Assembly (NCBI GenBank): GCA_902477915.1
Contig: CABSJA010000018.1
Coordinates: 1 to 38,021 of the forward strand
Direction: 5' to 3'
Origin: an uncultured Veillonella sp.
Lineage (GTDB): Bacteria > Bacillota > Negativicutes > Veillonellales > Veillonellaceae
Length of the DNA stretch: 38,021 nucleotides
This document shows positions 32,890 through 38,021 of this stretch, in pieces. Each line of letters starts with the position of its first letter. The first letter of the stretch is position 1. The notes under the pieces are model-generated. The model was given only the letters and a program-made list of their open reading frames with translations, searched no databases and had not been told where the DNA came from. The position numbers and the translations under genes were made by a program.

Positions 32890-33653
32890 TATTTCTCCGT
32901 ATTAGGCAAAGCTTCAATAATTTCTTGTACCGCATCGGTAATGCTACCTTCATTACCAATTTTGATATGTGCCACTTCTTCGTATAAAGGGTATCGTTCT
33001 TCATATACATTGAAGATATATTCAATACTTTCTTTTACAAGTGGACGAATTTCAAGATCCAAATCATCTAAGATATGATTTACATCGCGATTAACAAATA
33101 CAACAAGACCATTATTGCGCATTAGCTTAACTGTTTTATCATAAGTAACAGTACCACCACCAGTAGCAATAACAGATGGTTTATTATGAATTAATTCCTT
33201 AATCGTGTTATATTCATATTCACTAAAAGCATCTTTACCGTCATAAATAAAGATTTTTTGAACAGATTTACCAACCTTATCTTGAATCGTTTGATCTAGA
33301 TCGTAAAAGTCTCTGCCTAATTCTTTAGCTAGCATTTTGCCAACTGTTGTCTTACCGGCACCTGGCATGCCGATGAGGAAAATATGCTTATGCATATGCT
33401 CTTTTAAAAACTCATTGCTCATAGACACAACAGTTTTTATATAATTTTCAATATAAGGTGCTAATGTTTTATCTTTGCAATTTTCAGTATGCAACGCAAT
33501 AATACTTTCATCACGTTCTTCATCAATGAGTGGTAAATGATGTTCATCCTTATATTTACCAATCTCTTTAATCAATGTAAGACGTTTTTCAAACTCTGTA
33601 ACAAGTACGGAGTCAATACTATCTATTTGTTTGCGAGCTTCTTTAATATCCAT
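32889..33653 (-). CDS. Chorismate mutase (AroQ)-shikimate kinase (AroK) fusion protein
   Basis: A 254-residue two-domain protein. Residues 1-86 resemble the all-helical AroQ chorismate mutase (R7, R24, K35, D44 and R47 line up with the Escherichia coli catalytic set). Residues 88-254 are shikimate kinase: GMPGAGKTT (95-103), FYDLD (116-120), GGGT (165-168) and IRPL. The usual shikimate-binding arginine in the FRxxE motif is serine here (FSEYE, S144). The two activities are non-adjacent steps of aromatic synthesis, before and after chorismate. Ribosome site AAGGGGG lies before ATG. It is located between ribF and recD2 with no other aromatic genes in the window. Confidence 0.87.
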   Translation of the reverse strand: MDIKEARKQIDSIDSVLVTEFEKRLTLIKEIGKYKDEHHLPLIDEERDESIIALHTENCKDKTLAPYIENYIKTVVSMSNEFLKEHMHKHIFLIGMPGAGKTTVGKMLAKELGRDFYDLDQTIQDKVGKSVQKIFIYDGKDAFSEYEYNTIKELIHNKPSVIATGGGTVTYDKTVKLMRNNGLVVFVNRDVNHILDDLDLEIRPLVKESIEYIFNVYEERYPLYEEVAHIKIGNEGSITDAVQEIIEALPNTEK

Positions 33654-33666
33654 GAGAACCCCCTTA

Positions 33667-34599
33667 TTATGCTTTAGCTAAAACAGCTAGAGCCTGTTCT
33701 TCATCTACCTTCATTTGATCAATAAGATCTTGTAAGTTATTAAATTTAACTTCTCCTCTAAGATAGGAAATAAATTGTACAATTACTTCTTTTCCATATA
33801 TATCTTGGTCAAAGTTAAATACATGTACTTCGCATCTATGGTACTGATTCTTAAATGTAGGATTATCCCCAATATTACCTACCCCATCATACCAAGTACC
33901 ATCGATACACACGCGATTAGCGTATACACCATCTGGAGGTGTAGCCATTTCATTAGGAAGCAACAAATTCAATGTTGGGAACCCTAATGTGCGTCCTCGT
34001 TGATCACCTTTAATTACAGTCCCTTTAAATTGGAATGGTCTTCCAAGCCAATGAGTAGCATCTTCTAAACGCCCTTCGCGAATGGCCTTTCTAATCTCCG
34101 TACTTGAAATAGGAGTACTAAGTCCATCACAAGGCAATAAGGGCTGCACTAAAACTTGTATATTTTTATCCGCTAATACTTGTTTCATATAATCTGGATT
34201 ACCAAGACCTTTAGCACCAAATGTAAAGTTTTCTCCAATTACAATAGCAGCTACATTCATATCTGTACAAAGAGCGCCCAAAAAATCGTCAGCACTCATT
34301 TTTAGTAACTCTTCAGTCATAGGCAACCGTAAAATATAGTCTACATTCAAATCTTCAAGAACGGAATCCATAATCTCTTCTTGAATGACCCGTTTAGGCA
34401 CTCGCTCTGGATGTAGTATAGTTAGTGGATGATGTTCAAAGGTAATGATTATACTAACACCATTAACTGCCATTGCCTCATCAACGGCCTTGCGTATAAC
34501 TCGTTGATGACCTCGATGAATACCATCAAAGGTACCTAGGGCATATACTTTTGTATCTTTGATTTGACGCAGTTCATCAAACGAATGTATTTGCTTCAT
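33667..34599 (-). CDS. ribF: Bifunctional riboflavin kinase/FAD synthetase RibF
   Basis: A 310-residue enzyme with an N-terminal FMN adenylyltransferase domain (GTFDGIHRGHQ at about 22-32 and the SSTEIRKAIREG motif near 166) and a C-terminal riboflavin kinase domain (about 185-306, with RGRTLGFPTLNL). It converts riboflavin to FMN and FAD. It follows truB by 2 nt, with AAGGATAAGT before ATG. This is the usual infB-rbfA-nrnA-truB-ribF order. No FMN riboswitch is expected or seen. Confidence 0.96.
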   Translation of the reverse strand: MKQIHSFDELRQIKDTKVYALGTFDGIHRGHQRVIRKAVDEAMAVNGVSIIITFEHHPLTILHPERVPKRVIQEEIMDSVLEDLNVDYILRLPMTEELLKMSADDFLGALCTDMNVAAIVIGENFTFGAKGLGNPDYMKQVLADKNIQVLVQPLLPCDGLSTPISSTEIRKAIREGRLEDATHWLGRPFQFKGTVIKGDQRGRTLGFPTLNLLLPNEMATPPDGVYANRVCIDGTWYDGVGNIGDNPTFKNQYHRCEVHVFNFDQDIYGKEVIVQFISYLRGEVKFNNLQDLIDQMKVDEEQALAVLAKA

Positions 34600-34601
34600 A
34601 C

Positions 34602-35543
34602 TTATCCTTCAATAAAAATATTTTTTTCCACCTTCAAAGAGTGGTTAGTTCGTTTCATAATCCCTATAAATCCATGAGGACCATAGGCTCTATAATAATG
34701 TTCTGGTTCAGTATAAGAAAATTCGTTACCAATAGGCAATTCCTTACCTTGCACCATCATCTTTAATTGTACACTATTTACCATCACTTTTGAAAGATGA
34801 GAAACGGCTGTATCCGTTGGTAACAATAGGTTTTCACCATGAAGCATCAACTCTTCAGCCATTTTAGCAGAATCAATATCAAATGGTCCTACTTGGGTAC
34901 GTGCCAAAGATGTCATGTTTCCTGGTATACCTAATGAAACACAGATATCACGCAATAATGAACGAATATAGGTGCCTCCAGAACAAGTTACACGAACTGT
35001 AAAATAAGGAAAACCATACGCTATCAGCTCAATATGTTTAATATGAATCTGACGTAATGGTAATTCTACAGGAATCCCTTTACGAGCATATTCATAAGCA
35101 CGTATACCATTTATCTTAATAGCAGAATATTTTGATGGTCTCTGATCTTGAATACCAATAAAGGTATTTAATGTATTAACTAATTCATCAAAAGTAGGTT
35201 TAAGCATAGCATTGGATAGTTCTGAACTTTGAATGGATTCATTCACTCGAACACCGTCTCGCAATACCATATCTTTATCAGGTAATACAGCTTGTCCAGA
35301 ACTATCTTCAGTATCGGTAAAAGTACCAAATTTACATTCTGCCACATAGGTTTTATCAAACCCCTCTGTATACTCAATAAGCCGCGTAGCCTTACCAAGA
35401 AAAACGGGTAACACACCATAGGCCATAGGATCTAAAGTACCACTATGACCAATGCGCTTTTCTTTTAAAATGCGACGACAAATAGCAACAGCATCATGGC
35501 TTGTTATACCAGGAGGTTTTAAAAATGGTAAAATGCCATCCAT
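34602..35543 (-). CDS. truB: tRNA pseudouridine-55 synthase TruB
   Basis: A 313-residue pseudouridine synthase. The N-terminus LPFLKPPGITSHDAV and the catalytic GHSGTLDPMAYGVLPV (aspartate near residue 38) are diagnostic. The family's RRIxHI-type segment is here RQIHIKHIEL, followed by VTCSGGTYIRSLLRDI. It modifies U55 in the T-loop of tRNAs and acts as an RNA chaperone. The start overlaps the nrnA stop by TAATG. The C-terminal extension is somewhat short of a full PUA domain and not well recognised. Confidence 0.96.
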   Translation of the reverse strand: MDGILPFLKPPGITSHDAVAICRRILKEKRIGHSGTLDPMAYGVLPVFLGKATRLIEYTEGFDKTYVAECKFGTFTDTEDSSGQAVLPDKDMVLRDGVRVNESIQSSELSNAMLKPTFDELVNTLNTFIGIQDQRPSKYSAIKINGIRAYEYARKGIPVELPLRQIHIKHIELIAYGFPYFTVRVTCSGGTYIRSLLRDICVSLGIPGNMTSLARTQVGPFDIDSAKMAEELMLHGENLLLPTDTAVSHLSKVMVNSVQLKMMVQGKELPIGNEFSYTEPEHYYRAYGPHGFIGIMKRTNHSLKVEKNIFIEG

Positions 35544-36487
35544 TATTTAATCACCTCAATGAGAGCCTGTTTCGCTTCTTGTAATGGTAGATTAATCGTA
35601 CAACCGGAAGCTCGAATATGACCGCCACCGCCAAAATTGCTAGCAATAGCATTCACGTCGGTACCTTTAGATCGTAAGCTTACCCGTGTTCTGTCATCAG
35701 CTTCAGCTTTCAATAAAATAGCTATATCAACAGTATCTACATTTCTAATAATATCCACAAAGCCATCTGTATCATCGCCGAGAATGTTCATAGCCTCGCG
35801 ATTCAACTCGATGGTAGCTACTGTATTATTCTTGTAGAACTCAATAGTTTGCATAACTTGTTTTGTTAATTCCAGACGACTTGCAGACACAGCCTCAATC
35901 GTTTCAGAAATAACATTAGGTCTAGCACCGGCTGCTACACATTTAGCAGCCATTTCTAACGTATTGGCAGTTGTATTGCTAAATTTAAAGAAACCACAGT
36001 CAGTAGCAATAGCCATATATAAAGCAGTACCCATAGACTCGGTGATAGGCCAATTCCATTTTGTACATAAATCGGTAACGATTTCACCAGTAGCAGCAAA
36101 GTCAGGCTTCAAATATAGATGATCAGCAAATTCTGTATTAGAAATATGGTGGTCTATATTAAAAATAGGTGCACTCCATAGTGCACCTACTTTGCCAATT
36201 CGCTCATACGTGCTAGCATCCAATACCATTAGCATATCAATATCAACAGGGTTTGTTTTAAAATACGCTACATCATGGATGTGGTCCGTATATCGTAAGA
36301 ATGAGTACTTCTCAGGAACTACATCATCCACTACCATATATACAGTTTTACCTTGCCCTACAAGGGCTTCGTAAAAGGCCACCATGGACCCGATAGCATC
36401 ACCATCAGGTCTAACATGGACGGTTAGCATAATAGAATTAGCTTCACACAGAGCCATATGTAATTGATTAATAGTAATCTTACTCAT
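35543..36487 (-). CDS. nrnA: DHH/DHHA1 phosphoesterase, NrnA family
   Basis: A 314-residue two-domain protein. The DHH domain carries VRPDGDAIGSM (about 25-35), VLDAST and the DHHIS signature near residue 131. The DHHA1 domain near the C-terminus has FGGGGHIRASGCTI. NrnA degrades nano-RNAs and 3'-phosphoadenosine phosphate. Some relatives hydrolyse pApA from c-di-AMP breakdown. Placed between rbfA and truB as usual in Firmicutes. AAAGGA lies about 10 nt before ATG. Confidence 0.93.
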   Translation of the reverse strand: MSKITINQLHMALCEANSIMLTVHVRPDGDAIGSMVAFYEALVGQGKTVYMVVDDVVPEKYSFLRYTDHIHDVAYFKTNPVDIDMLMVLDASTYERIGKVGALWSAPIFNIDHHISNTEFADHLYLKPDFAATGEIVTDLCTKWNWPITESMGTALYMAIATDCGFFKFSNTTANTLEMAAKCVAAGARPNVISETIEAVSASRLELTKQVMQTIEFYKNNTVATIELNREAMNILGDDTDGFVDIIRNVDTVDIAILLKAEADDRTRVSLRSKGTDVNAIASNFGGGGHIRASGCTINLPLQEAKQALIEVIK

Positions 36488-36504
36488 GTTCTGTATCCTT
36501 TGTG

Positions 36505-36861
36505 TTAATTTTTTTCTTCGTCCTTTTTGATTTCATTCAAAAGGGATTCAATATGCATGCTATAGTCTAAAGACGTATCCTTATCGAATGTGATAGAAGG
36601 AATATGGCGCAATTTAAGTACTTTGCCAAGTTCCGTACGAATATGACCCGCTGCATGCTTTAAAGCGATAAGTGTATCTTCTTTTTCCTTATCGGAACCA
36701 AACAAGGAGACATAAATCGTAGCTTCACGCAAATCACCTGTTACATGAACATCGGTAATAGTAGTGAAGCCGATGCGTGGATCTTTCAATCCGCGCATCA
36801 ACATTTGACTTACCTCTTGTTTGATAAATTCTTGTAATTTTCTGACACGAACGTCACTCAT
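36505..36861 (-). CDS. rbfA: Ribosome-binding factor A
   Basis: A 118-residue KH-type protein of normal length. LKDPRIGFTTITDVHVTGDLREATIYVS is the RbfA signature, and LRHIPSITFDKDTSLDYSMHIESLL the C-terminal part. It helps 30S maturation around 16S helix 1. AGGAGG lies before ATG. It starts 9 nt after infB, as usual. Confidence 0.96.
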   Translation of the reverse strand: MSDVRVRKLQEFIKQEVSQMLMRGLKDPRIGFTTITDVHVTGDLREATIYVSLFGSDKEKEDTLIALKHAAGHIRTELGKVLKLRHIPSITFDKDTSLDYSMHIESLLNEIKKDEEKN

Positions 36862-36870
36862 ATAAACCTC

Positions 36871-38021
36871 CTAAATTTGAGGTGCAATTTCTTCCATCAA
36901 GTACGCTTCGATTACGTCGCCTTCCTTGATGTCGCGGTAACCTTCTAAGGAAATACCACATTCGAAGGATGTTTTAACTTCTTTAACTTCGTCTTTGAAT
37001 CGACGTAAAGAGTCAACCTTACCTTCAAATACGACAATACCATCACGGATCAAACGAACTTCAGAATCGTTAGTAATACGACCTTCTGTTACATAAGAAC
37101 CGGCAACTATAGCCTTAGGTGTAGAGATAACTTGACGCACCTCTGCACGACCAACGACAACCTCTTTGAATTGAGGAGCTAACATACCACGCATCGCAGA
37201 CTCAACATCATTGATAGCATCATAGATTACGCGATATGTACGAAGGTCAACTTTTTCATTTTCTGCAGCACGACGTACATTAGCATCTGGACGTACGTTG
37301 AAGCCCATAACGATTGCATTAGATGCAGAAGCCAACATAATATCAGACTCGTTGATAGCACCTACTGCAGCATGAACGATAACAATACGTACTTCTGGAT
37401 TTTTAATACCTTCTAAGGATTGACGTAATGCTTCTACAGAACCTTGAACGTCTGCTTTAATGATGATGTTAAGATCTTTTAACTCACCTTGTTGAATTTG
37501 ATTGAAGATATCATCCAATGTAACCTTATGAGTTGCTTGTAATTCTTGAACACGTTGTTTTGCAATACGTTTTTCTGCAATAGCACGAGCTTCATTATCA
37601 TCCATACCATTGATGATTTCACCAGCTTGTGGCACTTCAGAGAAGCCCAAGATTTCCACTGGCATAGATGGACGAGCTACTTTTACTTTTTCGCCACGTT
37701 CATTTGTCATAGCACGAACTTTACCGTATGCAGTACCAGCAAGTACAGTGTCACCTACACGAAGGGAGCCTTTTTGTACTAATACTGTACATACAGCACC
37801 ACGACCTTTATCAAGTTGAGCCTCGATAACTACGCCGTACGCTTTACGGTTAGGATTAGCTTTCAATTCCATAACTTCTGCTACAAGCAAGATATTTTCG
37901 AGCAAGTCGTCAATACCTTGTTTTTGTTTAGCAGATACTGGAACCATGATTACATCACCGCCCCACTCTTCTGGTAAAAGGCCATGTTCAGACAATTGTT
38001 GTTTAACATGGTCTGGGTTAG
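36871..38021 (-). CDS. infB: Translation initiation factor IF-2 (C-terminal part; 5' end outside window)
   Basis: The frame stays open to the window edge, so the gene is partial. The visible part, about 383 residues, begins inside the GTPase domain just after the NKxD motif (NPDHVKQQLSEHGL, EEWGGD, VPVSAKQKQGID as G5). It continues with domain II (KGRGAVCTVLVQKGSLRVGD), domain III (NIIIKADVQGSVEALRQSLEGI) and the fMet-tRNA-binding C-terminal domain (ending ECGISLEGYRDIKEGDVIEAYLMEEIAPQI-like). IF-2 joins initiator tRNA to the 30S subunit. The TTG near 37995 is internal and not a start. Confidence 0.96.
   Translation of the reverse strand, partial: NPDHVKQQLSEHGLLPEEWGGDVIMVPVSAKQKQGIDDLLENILLVAEVMELKANPNRKAYGVVIEAQLDKGRGAVCTVLVQKGSLRVGDTVLAGTAYGKVRAMTNERGEKVKVARPSMPVEILGFSEVPQAGEIINGMDDNEARAIAEKRIAKQRVQELQATHKVTLDDIFNQIQQGELKDLNIIIKADVQGSVEALRQSLEGIKNPEVRIVIVHAAVGAINESDIMLASASNAIVMGFNVRPDANVRRAAENEKVDLRTYRVIYDAINDVESAMRGMLAPQFKEVVVGRAEVRQVISTPKAIVAGSYVTEGRITNDSEVRLIRDGIVVFEGKVDSLRRFKDEVKEVKTSFECGISLEGYRDIKEGDVIEAYLMEEIAPQI

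Noticed and set aside
36871..37995. infB starting at TTG 37995
   Set aside because: The frame is open to the window edge and encodes IF-2 G-domain sequence upstream, so the gene is cut by the window, not started here.

Overview
The window is AT-rich chromosomal DNA of a low-GC, diderm Firmicute. Gene order and protein content (obg-yhbY-proBA-nadD-yqeK-LCP-rsfS, ftsEX with an M23 hydrolase and CtpA, secA-prfB, infB-rbfA-nrnA-truB-ribF) point to the Negativicutes, most likely Veillonella. That assignment is inference from protein character, not from a search. Almost everything is on the minus strand; only one gene (an HD-GYP-like protein at 29389-29991) is convincingly on the plus strand. The content is mostly core housekeeping. 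I see no prophage, insertion sequence, CRISPR array or integron.

Layout from right to left, in the direction of transcription. (1) 38021-30041: infB (cut by the window edge), rbfA, nrnA, truB, ribF, a chorismate mutase-shikimate kinase fusion, recD2 and comF. They are tightly packed with several TAATG stop/start overlaps, so translational coupling is likely. (2) 30035-28485: a small accessory island with the plus-strand HD-GYP-like gene, its terminator, a 412-bp leader/intergenic region, and a GC-richer structured non-coding RNA on the minus strand with its own promoter and terminator. (3) 28554-26232: a three-gene polar amino acid ABC transporter with a near-consensus promoter and a terminator. 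(4) 25853-24699: a cold-shock protein and the long hibernation factor hpf, each ending in a terminator. (5) 24661-22093: secA with a strong promoter and a terminator. (6) 22029-16200: prfB (RF2, with a +1 programmed frameshift), a DUF2993 protein, a DUF5693 membrane protein, csaB and the two subunits of a split transketolase. (7) 15253-11344: ftsE, ftsX, an EnvC/CwlO-like M23 hydrolase and the protease ctpA, a cell-wall hydrolysis module. (8) 11326-3558: obg, yhbY, proB, proA, an unannotated 49-codon membrane ORF, nadD, yqeK, an LCP-family protein, rsfS and cvfB. (9) 3552-1: the potassium uptake pair trkA-trkH, an MBL-fold hydrolase and the 5' part of a tRNA-Asp gene with its own promoter.

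The functional themes are ribosome assembly and hibernation (infB, rbfA, obg, yhbY, rsfS, hpf, prfB, truB), envelope growth (ftsEX, M23, ctpA, LCP, csaB, secA), and central biosynthesis (proBA, nadD, ribF, transketolase, shikimate/chorismate). The items most worth a second look are the unassigned structured RNA at about 28706-28940, the RF2 frameshift site that uses UAA rather than the usual UGA, the coupled 49-aa membrane ORF between proA and nadD, the chorismate mutase-shikimate kinase fusion that lacks the usual shikimate-binding arginine, and the LCP protein that lacks the usual IPRD arginine.
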